Assembly (NCBI RefSeq): GCF_025291715.1
Contig: NZ_JAMBIZ010000009.1
Coordinates: forward strand, 46,726-110,725
Direction: 5' to 3'
Source: Metasolibacillus sp.
GTDB taxonomy: Bacteria > Bacillota > Bacilli > Bacillales_A > Planococcaceae
Length of the DNA stretch: 64,000 nt
The translations under genes were made by a program, and so were the position numbers. Shown here one piece after another: positions 46,107-55,600 of this stretch. The notes under the pieces were generated by a model, which did not search any database, was not told where the DNA came from, and was given only the letters and a program-made list of their open reading frames with translations. Each line of letters starts with the position of its first letter. Positions within the stretch are counted from its first letter, which is position 1.

Positions 46107-47771
46107 ATGTCAAAAGAGCTAGTAAGGCAACTAGAGCATTGGTATGAAGAACATCAGCATAATCAAATTGTAGAAGCGATTGAACAATTACCTGAGTTAG
46201 AGCGACATTATGAAATAGTTGGACACTATGGGCGTGCACTTAATAATCTAGGACGATACGCAGAAGCATTACAACAATTAATGGTGTTTAAAGAACAAGG
46301 GCAACAAGATGCAGATTGGCATTGGCGCGTTGGCTATGCTTATTTCTTTATGCATAAATGGCAAGAGGCACTGACTTCCTTTAAAAGAGCGCAGGAATTA
46401 CGATTTGATGATAGAGCAGAGGCGTATATTATTTATTGTCAAAATATTATGAACGATATAGAGCAGTTAACAGAAGATATTCAACGTGTGCCTTTCCGTA
46501 CGCGTGATTTTAGTCAATTTTGGGAGAAAAGTGATTATGCAAATGAAAATTATGTAGAAGCAGCGCCTACTGCTGAAATGATTACTTCTATTGAGGAAGA
46601 GCTTGGCTATAAATTGCCTGGGGATTATATTTGGTTTATGCAGCAGCAAAATGGCGGCATACCAGTAAATACTTGCTATCCAACTGCTATGCCAACCTCA
46701 TGGGCAGAGAACCATGTGGCAATTACAGGTATTATGGGTATTGGTCGAGAAAAAACGTATAGCTTGTGTGGCGATTTAGGGAGCAATTTTATGTTGGAGG
46801 AATGGGGCTATCCAGCTATTGGTGTCGTCATAGCCGATTGCCCATCAGCAGGTCATGATGTCATTATGCTTGATTATCGTTTTTGTGGGAAAGATGGTGA
46901 GCCTGCTGTTGTACATGTAGATCAGGAGGATGATTACTATATTACATTCCTTGCCCCAAACTTTGCGTCCTTTATTGTAGGATTAGTTAATGAGGAAGTA
47001 TTTGATACATCAGAACAGGATAAACTAGACGATTTGGATAATATTAAGTATGCACCCTTTTCACCATTATTGCAGTCATTATGCGAGAAAACAGGAGAGG
47101 GCAAGCGCATAGAGGCAGTTATTCGAGGGATTTGCACCCAAATTGTAGAGGATAAAGGCTATTTTGCTTTACATGCGGATGAGCTATCTATGCTGATGTA
47201 TGATATCCAATTTTGGCTGTATACAAATGCGAACTCAGAGGTAACACAAGTGCAATATTTAGAAGACTATCAAAACATTATTGCACTTGCACAAGGTTTC
47301 AGCACAGGAGGATATGCCCCAGGCTTTATTTCAAGCTGGCTAGAGGAACGAATAGCGCAAGGTGAAATCGTAAATCAGGATGGAGGGCTTAGCTTCACAG
47401 CAGAAAAGCTGACTAGTCTACATGTCCAAATGCTGAAAGAGGAGCTAAAACCATTTTGTTTGGTAGAACATGATAGCGGAAATATTTCACTTATCTTAAA
47501 TGTAGGAATTTATAAAGCGGAGTTATTTGAAACAAGAGCAGAGGAAGGATTTCAAGGGAGTGGCTATGATTGGTATTCATTGGCGGATGTTTATTTGCAA
47601 GAGAGGCTGCCTAAGCTAGTAGGTGTTGTGCGTTTCGACCCAGAGGCAGACATGTTTTGTGCCTACTCTCATGAAAGGGAAGCATTGCTGCAATTTGCTA
47701 TTGGATTTAAGCATACATGTGAAGATGATAAATTAATTTACGACTTGTTTTCTAGGGCGATATTGGATTAA
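46107..47771 (+). CDS. TPR / SMI1-KNR4 / Imm51-like immunity-type protein
   Basis: 554 aa in three parts. A TPR-like helical N-terminus (about 1-120: ALNNLGRYAEALQQL, GYAYFFMHKWQEALTSFKRA) comes first. A SMI1/KNR4 domain follows (about 150-300: IEEELGYKLPGDYIWFMQQQNGG, then CGDLGSNFMLEEWGYPAIGVVI cited in part). The C-terminal segment (about 455-554: GSGYDWYSLADVYLQERLP, VRFDPEADMFCAYS, FAIGFKHTCEDDKLIYDLFSRA) resembles immunity protein Imm51 as I remember it. Such domains neutralise polymorphic or contact-dependent toxins. No cognate toxin is next to it. AGAGGAG lies 8 nt before the ATG. Monocistronic. Confidence 0.75.
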   Translation: MSKELVRQLEHWYEEHQHNQIVEAIEQLPELERHYEIVGHYGRALNNLGRYAEALQQLMVFKEQGQQDADWHWRVGYAYFFMHKWQEALTSFKRAQELRFDDRAEAYIIYCQNIMNDIEQLTEDIQRVPFRTRDFSQFWEKSDYANENYVEAAPTAEMITSIEEELGYKLPGDYIWFMQQQNGGIPVNTCYPTAMPTSWAENHVAITGIMGIGREKTYSLCGDLGSNFMLEEWGYPAIGVVIADCPSAGHDVIMLDYRFCGKDGEPAVVHVDQEDDYYITFLAPNFASFIVGLVNEEVFDTSEQDKLDDLDNIKYAPFSPLLQSLCEKTGEGKRIEAVIRGICTQIVEDKGYFALHADELSMLMYDIQFWLYTNANSEVTQVQYLEDYQNIIALAQGFSTGGYAPGFISSWLEERIAQGEIVNQDGGLSFTAEKLTSLHVQMLKEELKPFCLVEHDSGNISLILNVGIYKAELFETRAEEGFQGSGYDWYSLADVYLQERLPKLVGVVRFDPEADMFCAYSHEREALLQFAIGFKHTCEDDKLIYDLFSRAILD

Positions 47772-47839
47772 TAGATCAAGCTTTACTTCGCTAGAGCCAT
47801 TACGTTACACTGTTGACAGCAGAGTTGGAGGCGAAAAAG

Positions 47840-48496
47840 ATGAAAAAGGAATTTGTAGTAATTGGATTAGGGCGCTTTGGTGGGAGTATCGTAAAAGAGT
47901 TAGTTTCACTCGGTGCAAATGTAATGGCAATTGATACGTTAAGAGAACGTGTAGATGAATATGCTTCCATTGCAACACAGGCAGTTGTGGCAGATACGAC
48001 AGATGAAGCGGTCATAAAATCGCTCGGTTTATGGAATTTTGAGCATATTATTGTCGCAATCGGTGAGGATATTCAAGCAAGTATTTTAACAACGCTTATT
48101 TTAAAGGAGCATGGCGTTCCCCAAATTACGGTGAAGGCGCAAAATGACTACCATGAAAAAGTGTTAAGAAAAATCGGTGCAGATTTCGTCGTTCATCCAG
48201 AGCGTGATATGGGGATACGTATTGCCAATAACATGATGTCAACAAATGTACTTGATTATTTGGAGTTATCAGATGAATATTCCATTATGGAAATTAAAGC
48301 GAGCGATAAAATTGCAGGACACAGCTTAATTGACCTTGATATTCGTGCGCAGTATGGTATCAATATTGTCGGCATTAAAAGGGGCGCAACCATTATCGTT
48401 TCCCCTGTTCCACAAGATCCAATTTTATTAGGAGATATTTTATTAGTGATTGGTGCAGATGTGGATATTAATCGTTTTGTAAAAAAAGCATTGTAG
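47840..48496 (+). CDS. ktrC: Potassium channel regulatory subunit KtrC (RCK)
   Basis: 218 aa. The RCK N-domain Rossmann motif is FVVIGLGRFGGSIVKEL (about 5-21), with VVADTTDEAVIKSLG and AIGEDIQASILTTLILKE. The RCK C-domain is at about 135-218. It gates a Ktr potassium channel in response to ATP/ADP, and RCK C-domains of this group bind c-di-AMP. Sequence and the adjacent rnjA match B. subtilis ktrC (ykqB). The frame opens at TTG 47813, but ATG 47840, 8 nt after GGAGG, is the start. The channel subunit is not in the window. Confidence 0.93.
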   Translation: MKKEFVVIGLGRFGGSIVKELVSLGANVMAIDTLRERVDEYASIATQAVVADTTDEAVIKSLGLWNFEHIIVAIGEDIQASILTTLILKEHGVPQITVKAQNDYHEKVLRKIGADFVVHPERDMGIRIANNMMSTNVLDYLELSDEYSIMEIKASDKIAGHSLIDLDIRAQYGINIVGIKRGATIIVSPVPQDPILLGDILLVIGADVDINRFVKKAL

Positions 48497-48511
48497 GAGT
48501 ATAGCAAAAGA

Positions 48512-48545
48512 CAGAGGGAGACCAGCTAATGCTGATCTCCCTCTA
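48512..48545. terminator. Weak bidirectional terminator
   Basis: AGAGGGAGA (48512-48520) pairs with TCTCCCTCT (48535-48543), with an inner AGC/GCT, between convergent ktrC and the small minus-strand gene. The T tract is poor. Confidence 0.55.
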
Positions 48546-48746
48546 TTCGTAGCGCTTTTCGCTAGAGGAAGTATTTTTAGTATGATGTTTATGGCGTTCA
48601 TCTTTAACTTGTTCGTTTAGCTCCTCAACAGGAATCGCATCGACTGTTTTCATATCTTCATGCATATCGAAAATGCTTTCTTTTTCCGTATCCAACACAT
48701 CAGGATTATGCAAATGTCTCGTTTTAAATGGTTTATCTTGCTTCAT
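48543..48746 (-). CDS. Small hydrophilic protein, unknown
   Basis: 67 aa, highly charged and His/Lys/Glu-rich (HKHHTKNTSSSEKRYE at the C-terminus), with no domain recognised and probably disordered. The ribosome site GAGAGGTGAT about 8 nt before ATG supports translation. It lies between ktrC and rnjA, where B. subtilis carries an unrelated gene. Confidence 0.65.
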   Translation of the reverse strand: MKQDKPFKTRHLHNPDVLDTEKESIFDMHEDMKTVDAIPVEELNEQVKDERHKHHTKNTSSSEKRYE

Positions 48747-48800
48747 AATTTATCACCTCTCTATTATATGTTTCACCGAAATAAAAAATATTAAACATAA

Positions 48801-48853
48801 AAGGCTGTTCGAAATGTTAGGCATTAGCCTACGATTCGAACAGCCTTATTTTT
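48801..48853. terminator. Terminator after rnjA
   Basis: AAGGCTGTTCGAA (48801-48813) pairs perfectly with TTCGAACAGCCTT (48835-48847). An inner GTTAGGC/GCCTA-type stem fills the loop, and T-rich tails lie on both sides. Confidence 0.9.
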
Positions 48854-50520
48854 TATACTTCCATAATGATTGGTAAAATCATTGGGCGACGCTTTGTCTT
48901 TTCATATAAATATGGACCTAAGACATCTGTAATTTCATTTTTTAGCTCTGCCCATTGAATGGACTTATCTTGAATTGTGCGATTTAAATGCTGGTTAAGC
49001 ATTTTTTGTGCTTCATTAATCATTAAGCCTGATTCACGCATATAGACGAAGCCACGTGAAATAATATCTGGACCTGAAACCATTTTATGCTTTTCCATAT
49101 CGATGCTAACAACAACGATAACAAGACCTTCCTCAGATAAAATGCGACGGTCGCGTAAAACGATATTGCCGATATCACCGATACCATTGCCATCGATATA
49201 AACATCGCCTGATGGAATACGACCTGCAACATGCGCTTCATTTGCACTTAATGCTAGCACATCACCATTTTCCATAACAAAGGAATTGTCGATTGGCACA
49301 TCACAATCCTCTGCAAGCTGTGTATGCATTTTTAGCATGCGATATTCACCATGGATTGGCATAAAGAATTTCGGTTTCATTAAACGAAGCATTAGCTTTT
49401 GCTCTTCCTGTGAGCCATGTCCAGAAGTATGAATATTATTAAGCGAGCCATGAATGACTTCCGCTCCTGCACGATATAGTAGGTTAATAATTTTATTGAC
49501 ACTAATTTGGTTACCAGGAATTGGTGATGATGAGAAAACAACTGTATCACCAGGCTGGATTTGAATTTGGCGATGTGTACCGTTTGCGATACGGGATAAT
49601 GCTGCCATTGGTTCACCTTGTGAGCCTGTACATAAAATTAACACTTCGTTGGCTGGTAAACGATTGATGCTACCTGCATCAACAAAAGTTTCCTTTGGAG
49701 CTGAAATGTAGCCTAGCTCTCGGCCGATTGTAATGGCATTATCCATAGAGCGACCAAATACTGCAATTTTGCGTCCGTGTGCTACCGCTGCATCTGTTAC
49801 TTGCTGCAAGCGATGAATGTTCGATGCGAATGTCGCAAAAATAATGCGTCCCCCAACTTTGCGGAATACATCGTCAATGCTTTCTCCCACTTTACGCTCA
49901 GACATCGTAAAGTTTGGCACCTCAGCATTTGTACTATCTGATAATAGACATAGTACACCGTCGCGACCGATTTCCGCCATTTTTGTTAAGTTTGCTGGCT
50001 CACCAACTGGCGTAAAGTCAAATTTGAAATCCCCTGTATGCACAATATTGCCAGGTGGCGTTTTAACAACGATACCATATGCATCTGGAATACTATGTGT
50101 TGTACGGAAGAAGCTAACTGACGTTTTTCGGAATTTAATAATGTCATCTTCCTTAATTTCAATCATCTTCGTTGTACGCAATAAGCCGTGTTCTTCTAGC
50201 TTGTTGCGAAGTAGGCCTAGCGCTAATTTGCCGCCATAAACAGGAACATTTAATTGGCGTAATAAGTATGGAATGCCACCAATATGGTCCTCATGTCCAT
50301 GTGTAATAAATAAGCCTTTAATTTTGTCAACATTACGTACTAAGTATGTGTAGTCTGGAATTACATAATCAATTCCTAGTAGATCATCTTCAGGGAATTT
50401 AATACCTGCATCAATTAAAATAATTTCATCTTGGAATTGAACGCCGTATGTGTTTTTGCCGATTTCACCCAGTCCGCCGAGTGCGAAAACAGCCGCTTGA
50501 TCATTTTTAACAAATTTCAT
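48853..50520 (-). CDS. rnjA: Ribonuclease J1
   Basis: 555 aa. A metallo-beta-lactamase/beta-CASP nuclease with endonuclease and 5'-3' exonuclease activity, central to mRNA decay and 16S rRNA maturation. Zinc motif [11 protein letters not shown] (about 74-84), HTGDFKFD, the beta-CASP segment [17 protein letters not shown] and [10 protein letters not shown] are all intact. It follows rpoY by 5 bp, an arrangement conserved across Bacillales. Confidence 0.97.
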   Translation of the reverse strand: MKFVKNDQAAVFALGGLGEIGKNTYGVQFQDEIILIDAGIKFPEDDLLGIDYVIPDYTYLVRNVDKIKGLFITHGHEDHIGGIPYLLRQLNVPVYGGKLALGLLRNKLEEHGLLRTTKMIEIKEDDIIKFRKTSVSFFRTTHSIPDAYGIVVKTPPGNIVHTGDFKFDFTPVGEPANLTKMAEIGRDGVLCLLSDSTNAEVPNFTMSERKVGESIDDVFRKVGGRIIFATFASNIHRLQQVTDAAVAHGRKIAVFGRSMDNAITIGRELGYISAPKETFVDAGSINRLPANEVLILCTGSQGEPMAALSRIANGTHRQIQIQPGDTVVFSSSPIPGNQISVNKIINLLYRAGAEVIHGSLNNIHTSGHGSQEEQKLMLRLMKPKFFMPIHGEYRMLKMHTQLAEDCDVPIDNSFVMENGDVLALSANEAHVAGRIPSGDVYIDGNGIGDIGNIVLRDRRILSEEGLVIVVVSIDMEKHKMVSGPDIISRGFVYMRESGLMINEAQKMLNQHLNRTIQDKSIQWAELKNEITDVLGPYLYEKTKRRPMILPIIMEV

Positions 50521-50525
50521 AAATA

Positions 50526-50735
50526 TTATGCGTTCTCCAGACGGAAGTTTGGACTCGCTTGTTCATATTCTAGATAGTTGCCCTCTAAAAGTTGAACAAG
50601 TTCAATATTATAGTTTCGTTCTTTTAAGTAGGCGCGTACTTCACGCTCTGAAGAAGCTTCTACATAAAGTGTTTTAGTGTTTTCGCGAACTGGAGTTTCA
50701 TGCTTGTTTTCTTGATAATAAACTTTGTAAATCAT
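50526..50735 (-). CDS. rpoY: RNA polymerase epsilon subunit
   Basis: 69 aa, the small RNAP-associated subunit (YkzG in B. subtilis): [39 protein letters not shown] and [13 protein letters not shown]. The frame opens upstream, but ATG 50735 with AAAAGGAG is the start and gives the exact family length. It forms an operon with rnjA. Confidence 0.95.
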   Translation of the reverse strand: MIYKVYYQENKHETPVRENTKTLYVEASSEREVRAYLKERNYNIELVQLLEGNYLEYEQASPNFRLENA

Positions 50736-50865
50736 ATGGACTCTCCTTTTAATTACGTACATTATTATTGCACTTAATAATCTAAATGGATGATAACATG
50801 TCTGAAATGTCTATATAACAAATAGAAAATAAATGCATTTCCTTTATATTATCATGCGTTTCCTT

Positions 50866-50899
50866 TAAAATAAAGAAAAGCCCTCCAAAAGAAGGGCTT
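50866..50899 (-). terminator. Terminator of the small cationic peptide gene
   Basis: On the minus strand AAGCCCT (50899-50893) pairs with AGGGCTT (50884-50878), with loop TCTTTTGG, followed by TTCTTTATTTT. The stop codon of the peptide gene overlaps the 5' arm. Confidence 0.82.
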
Positions 50900-50969
50900 A
50901 AGCAATTGATTTTTTTCCGAGGACGCCATTTAATCGTTTCAACAATTTCTTTTTGAGCCGTTTCAGCAT
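50898..50969 (-). CDS. 23-aa cationic amphipathic peptide (novel small gene)
   Basis: A 23-residue frame starting MLKRLKKKLLKRLNGVLGKK. It has nine Lys/Arg and no acidic residue. Leu/Val lie at 2, 5, 9, 10, 13, 16 and 17, one face of an alpha helix. Support for a real gene: AAGGAG 9 nt before ATG, a TTTACA-17-TATAAT promoter and a hairpin terminator at the stop codon. The mRNA would be only about 120 nt. Not recognised. It could be a membrane-active or type-I-toxin-like peptide, a nucleic-acid-binding microprotein, or part of an sRNA. Confidence 0.6.
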   Translation of the reverse strand: MLKRLKKKLLKRLNGVLGKKSIA

Positions 50970-50990
50970 GGCACATCACTCCTTGAGAAA

Positions 50991-51019
50991 ATTATACTGA
51001 ATTTTTTGACTTTTGTAAA
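50991..51019 (-). promoter_or_regulatory. Promoter of the small cationic peptide gene
   Basis: On the minus strand TTTACA (51019-51014), a 17-bp spacer and TATAAT (50996-50991) form a near-consensus sigma-A promoter. The expected start is near 50984, which puts the ribosome site at the very 5' end of the transcript. The -35 overlaps the ribosome site of the divergent HAD gene. Confidence 0.72.
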
Positions 51020-51034
51020 GGAGAATGAATAGAT

Positions 51035-51805
51035 ATGAAAAAAATTTTATTTTTTGATGTAGATGGCACGCTTTATAATAGTGATAAAAAGCTTCCTAGT
51101 TCTGCAAAGGAGGCTATATTAGCAGCGCGTGCTAACGGCTATGAAATCGCGATTGCAACAGGGCGTGCTCCATACATGATTGAGGAATTGCGAGATGAGC
51201 TTGACATTGATACATATGTCACATTAAACGGGCAATATGTTGTCTATAAAGGTGAGGTTATTTTTTCAGATGGGCTTAGCAATGAGCGTTTAGATGAGCT
51301 TGTGACATTTAGCTCAGCACAAGGACATCCACTTGTTTTTATTGATGAAAAGCAAATGATTGCTTCCATGCCAGAGCATGAGGGAGTTCGTTGTAGCTTA
51401 GAGACATTGGATTGTCCGTATCCACAAGTTGTGCCTGATTATTATAAAAGTCATCCGGTTTATCAAACATTAGTTTTCATGAGAGAGAATGAGGAAGCTG
51501 GATATATGAAAGCATTCCCAGATGCACAATTTGTGCGCTGGCATGCGGAAGTATGTGATGTATTACCACAAGGAGGCTCAAAGGCACGCGGCATTCAAAA
51601 GTTAATTGAAAAAATCGGCATAGCAATGGAAGATACAATTGCCTTTGGCGATGGTTTAAATGATATTGAAATGCTGCAAACGGTAGGAATCGGTGTTGCA
51701 ATGGGCAATGGTCACGCACAAGCTAAAGAAGTAGCAGATGTACAGGCACCACATGTGGATGATGACGGCTTAGCGAAAGCAATGAAGGAATTAGGCCTTG
51801 TCTAA
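51035..51805 (+). CDS. HAD-superfamily (Cof-type) phosphatase, YkrA-like
   Basis: 256 aa. HAD motif I is FFDVDGTLYNS (about 5-15), motif II ATGRAPYM, motif III Lys in GGSKARGIQKL, and motif IV AFGDGLNDIEML, with a C2B cap between motifs II and III. Members dephosphorylate sugar phosphates, nucleotides or flavin precursors, and the substrate is not predictable. TAAAGGAG lies 10 nt before the ATG. Its place next to rpoY/rnjA matches B. subtilis ykrA. Confidence 0.9.
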   Translation: MKKILFFDVDGTLYNSDKKLPSSAKEAILAARANGYEIAIATGRAPYMIEELRDELDIDTYVTLNGQYVVYKGEVIFSDGLSNERLDELVTFSSAQGHPLVFIDEKQMIASMPEHEGVRCSLETLDCPYPQVVPDYYKSHPVYQTLVFMRENEEAGYMKAFPDAQFVRWHAEVCDVLPQGGSKARGIQKLIEKIGIAMEDTIAFGDGLNDIEMLQTVGIGVAMGNGHAQAKEVADVQAPHVDDDGLAKAMKELGLV

Positions 51806-51849
51806 TGAACAGAGATGTATATAAACAATGAGAGGAAGGAAAAGAGAAG

Positions 51850-52536
51850 GTGGCGGGTGAGAAAATATTAATAGTTGAAGATGATGAAGATATTATGGAA
51901 GTATTAGCTTTATCGATGAAAAGTGCAAATTATATAGTATCACGAGCAACAACTTTCCAAGAAGGCTGGGATGCTGTAGCAAAAAAACAGCCAGATTTAA
52001 TTTTATTAGATGTCAATTTACCTGATGGAAACGGCTTTCAGTTAGCTAAAAAAATTCGGGAAATATCAGATGCTATTATTATTTTTGTAACTGTAAACCA
52101 TCTTATTGATGAGAAATTGCACGGCTTTGAGGTAGGGGCAGATGATTATGTTACGAAGCCTTTTATTCCAAAAGAGCTCGTGGCACGTGTACAGGCGCAT
52201 TTGAAAAGAAGAGTGGCAACAGCAAGTCAGCACATTATAAAGCTAGATCAGCTAGAAGTGCATATAGATGATAAGATGGTTTATAAAGAAGGGCAGCTCG
52301 TCAATTTATTTACAAAGGAAAGACAGCTGCTATTTTACTTAATCGAAAATATAAATAAAGTGCTTAGTGTAGAGCAATTAATTAATCACGCTTGGGGCTT
52401 TGATGGCACAGCAGATGCGAAAACTTTATCTGTGCATATGAGCACATTGCGTCGAAAAATTGAAGATAATCCTTCACAGCCAAAGTATATACAAACAGTG
52501 CGAGGCTTTGGCTATATTTTTAGTAATAAAGATTAA
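51850..52536 (+). CDS. OmpR/PhoB-family response regulator
   Basis: 228 aa. The receiver has acidic residues in IVEDDEDI, phospho-acceptor Asp54 in LILLDVNLPDG and Lys in YVTKPF. The winged-helix DNA-binding domain is at about 125-228 (AWGFDGTADAKTLSVHMSTLRRKIEDN cited in part, YIQTVRGFGYIF). The start is GTG, 10 nt after GAGGAAGGA. It is convergent with the large histidine kinase gene, from which only a terminator separates it, so the two are the likely pair. OmpR-type proteins bind direct repeats of 11-bp period, the pattern found at 37103 and 57782. Confidence 0.92.
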   Translation: MAGEKILIVEDDEDIMEVLALSMKSANYIVSRATTFQEGWDAVAKKQPDLILLDVNLPDGNGFQLAKKIREISDAIIIFVTVNHLIDEKLHGFEVGADDYVTKPFIPKELVARVQAHLKRRVATASQHIIKLDQLEVHIDDKMVYKEGQLVNLFTKERQLLFYLIENINKVLSVEQLINHAWGFDGTADAKTLSVHMSTLRRKIEDNPSQPKYIQTVRGFGYIFSNKD

Positions 52537-52556
52537 TAGTGTGTAAATGATGTTAT

Positions 52557-52602
52557 AAAACCCGAACAATTTTCTGAAAAAAAATTGTTCGGGTTTTTCT
52601 TA
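52557..52602. terminator. Bidirectional terminator between response regulator and kinase
   Basis: AAAACCCGAACAATTT (52557-52572) pairs perfectly with AAATTGTTCGGGTTTT (52582-52597), with A/T tracts on both sides. Confidence 0.95.
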
Positions 52603-52620
52603 TGAGAAAATAATTTATTG

Positions 52621-55600
52621 TCAATCCTTTAACAATGGTAATGTAAAGATAAAGGTTGAGCCACTATGCTCGGTGCTTGTTACGCTAATTTCTCCTTGAT
52701 GCTGTGAAATAATTTGCTGGCAAATGGCAAGACCGAGACCGTGTGAATTTTTAATGTTTGAATTGGAAGCTCTGTAGTAGCTATCAAATATAAACGGTAT
52801 GTCTTTTGTAGGTATGCCGATACCGCTATCTTTAATTGAACAAATGAAATGCTCATCATTTGTGTAAATTGCTAATTCAATGCTCCCCTTTTTCGTATAT
52901 TTCATAGCATTTGACATAATATTTTCAAATACTTGCTGTATACGTGCAGTATCGACGAGTAGCTGCGCGTATGGAGAACCATAAAAATTGGCGCTGTACT
53001 GCAAGCCGAGCTGCTTAATTTCATGCTCATAGCGTAACTCAAATTGCTGGAACAGCTCCTTTGCGCTAATTTTGCTAAATTGGTATTCAGCTCTACCAGA
53101 TTCTAAATTAGCTAAATCAAATAAATCCTGAATCAGCACATTTAAAGAAAGCAGTCGATCTTTACCGCGTGTTAAATATTTTATTTTCTCCTCTTCTTCT
53201 GTAATAACACCATCTAAAATAAGCTCGATATAACCGAGAGAAGAAGTAATAGGTGAACGCAATTCATGAGAAATACTATGCAATAATTTTTTGCGCTCTA
53301 GCTCATTTTGCGCTAATTGCTCGTTTACTTTTTTCAAATGCTGGTTTGTTTCATCAACTTGCTTTGTACGTGCCTGCACATGCTGCTCAAGCTCCTCATA
53401 AATTTGAGCATTCTCAATGGAAATGGCAATTTGTGTAGAAAGCATTTTTAACAAATCGATATGTGTAGCATGAAAGGCATTTGCTGTGACTGTATTTTCT
53501 AAATATAAAATTGCGATAATTTCACGCTTATGATGGATTGGCAAGCATAAAATCGACTTAGCTGCTGAGGATGTGCGCAATAATGCATTTGGCACTTTCG
53601 TATTTTGAATAATACAAGGCTCCTCACTTTGTATAACGTACCGCACAATAGACTGCATATTTTCATGAAATTGCTCTAGCTGCTGCTGCTCATATGTGGC
53701 AAAAATCGTATTATCGGCCTCTGCCTTTGCTAAAACAATAAGTTCGTCAGCGCGTTTATGAATGAAGTAGCCTACCGTTGCACTAGCATGCCTCAATAAT
53801 GAAAATAAAATATTGTGCAGTAAGCGTTCCATTTGAATATCCTTTGCAAAGGATTGCGCAGTTTCTAACACAGTCATCATTTCAAAGCTACTATTTAAAT
53901 AGCTTTGCTGCTCTATAATTGGCATACTATGAACAGCGTATTGCACCTCCCAATACTTTGCGACTGTTTCTGCCTCCCATTGGCGAGCTGCTTGAATAGC
54001 CTGCCTGCTGTAATAAAGAGCTGTCAGATCATCGTCCTTCATTTTATAGTAGTTTGCTGCACGCTCATAAGCAATGGCGCTATCTTGTATAAAATGGCGC
54101 ATTTTTGCTAACTGTATTGCACGATCATAATAAAGTTTTGCTTTGTCATCCTCATGATGAAGATGGTAGTCTTCAGCAAGTAGCAGTAAATATAAATGCT
54201 CGTAGTGCTGTGGTGCGAATTTTACCCATTTTTTAAACTTCTGCATGCTTTCTTTAATTTCTGCACGATATACCTTTTGCTCGTGGCGGCTCCCTTTTTG
54301 CTGATGCAGCCAATTGAATTGCCATAATGCACGATAAAAATAATAAAGCGTCGTAACAGGCAAATCGAAAACCTCTTTATAAATAGGGCTTATTAACGAT
54401 AATACAGCTAACCCTTGCTGCTCATTATGAAGTAAAAAGGACATTTGCAGGCGAACTGAATAATGCATCATTTTAATAATAGGCTGATCCTGTATCGTGA
54501 ATGGATAGGACCATTCAATCGGGTGATGTGGATCACGCAATACATTCATCCATAAAGCCATCTCTGCTAAAAAATCAATTGTTAAAGGCGTTGCATTTAA
54601 TGAGAATTCATCCTGCTGCTTGATTTCCTGCTGCAAATTGGAGATGGTTGTGCCACGAATAAGCTGTGCAACAAAGATAAAGCAGGAGGCGGTTGTTACA
54701 ATTACATGGAGCCCAATTTCACGGCAATATTGCTGTGCCCTGCTCATATAATTGATGCTCGTTTCATATGAATCTGTCCAATGGCTAATAAATAAGCCGT
54801 ATACATAGTAGACATGCCCTTTTATATAAATGCTGTCCTGCTTGTCAGCTACTTCGATTGCCAGCTGGCTAAAGTGAATCGATTCTTTAATATTGCCAAA
54901 GCCTGAATTTAGCAGCATGGCATAATTAATTAAAATAATGCCACCCTTTGCGCCAAGCCCATACTTTAATTGCAATCGAAATGCACGCATTAAAGCAAAG
55001 CCTGATAAATTAGAGTCGACCCTTACAGTGCTTGCAACCATATTAATTAATATTTGAGTGACAATATCAATTTCCTTGTTTTCAAGGCTTGAAGCAGTTA
55101 GCAATTGTTGGTCTGACTTGCCGCGTAAAGCAAGCTGTAGTTTTATTAGTTCGTTCAATACTTGAAGCTTGTTAGGGCGTGCTGGAATTTGCATATTGGC
55201 TTCTGCCAGGCCTGTTAAACCAGCTTGAATGCTAGTATGTGGATCATCTGTCTCAATATAAAGCCATGTTTTTAAATTATAAATTGTTAGCTTTTCAAGC
55301 AGTGTTTCACAATAGAGTAGGGCTTCTGATAAATGTTTATCGGATGATTCCATTTGTCCCAGCAAGCATTCACATTCTCCTAGATGAATATAAATATCCA
55401 ATGCTTCTTTACGCATGATTTGCCAGCAATTTGCCGGAAGTAAATCTCGACTGATTGTTAAAAAATAGAGCGCATTTTCTAAAAGCCCAACTTTTTTAGT
55501 GCTCACACCAAGCTGGTAATTCCAGATTGCTAGCTGATATTTTTCTTGCTCGCTTAGCAATGAGCAACAGTAGTTGAGGTGTTTCACAACTTCCTGTAGT

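Noticed and set aside
50782..50979. 65-codon minus-strand frame overlapping the small peptide gene
   Set aside because: It starts in the ribosome-site region, passes through the terminator and has no coding character. The 23-codon frame has the correct signals instead.
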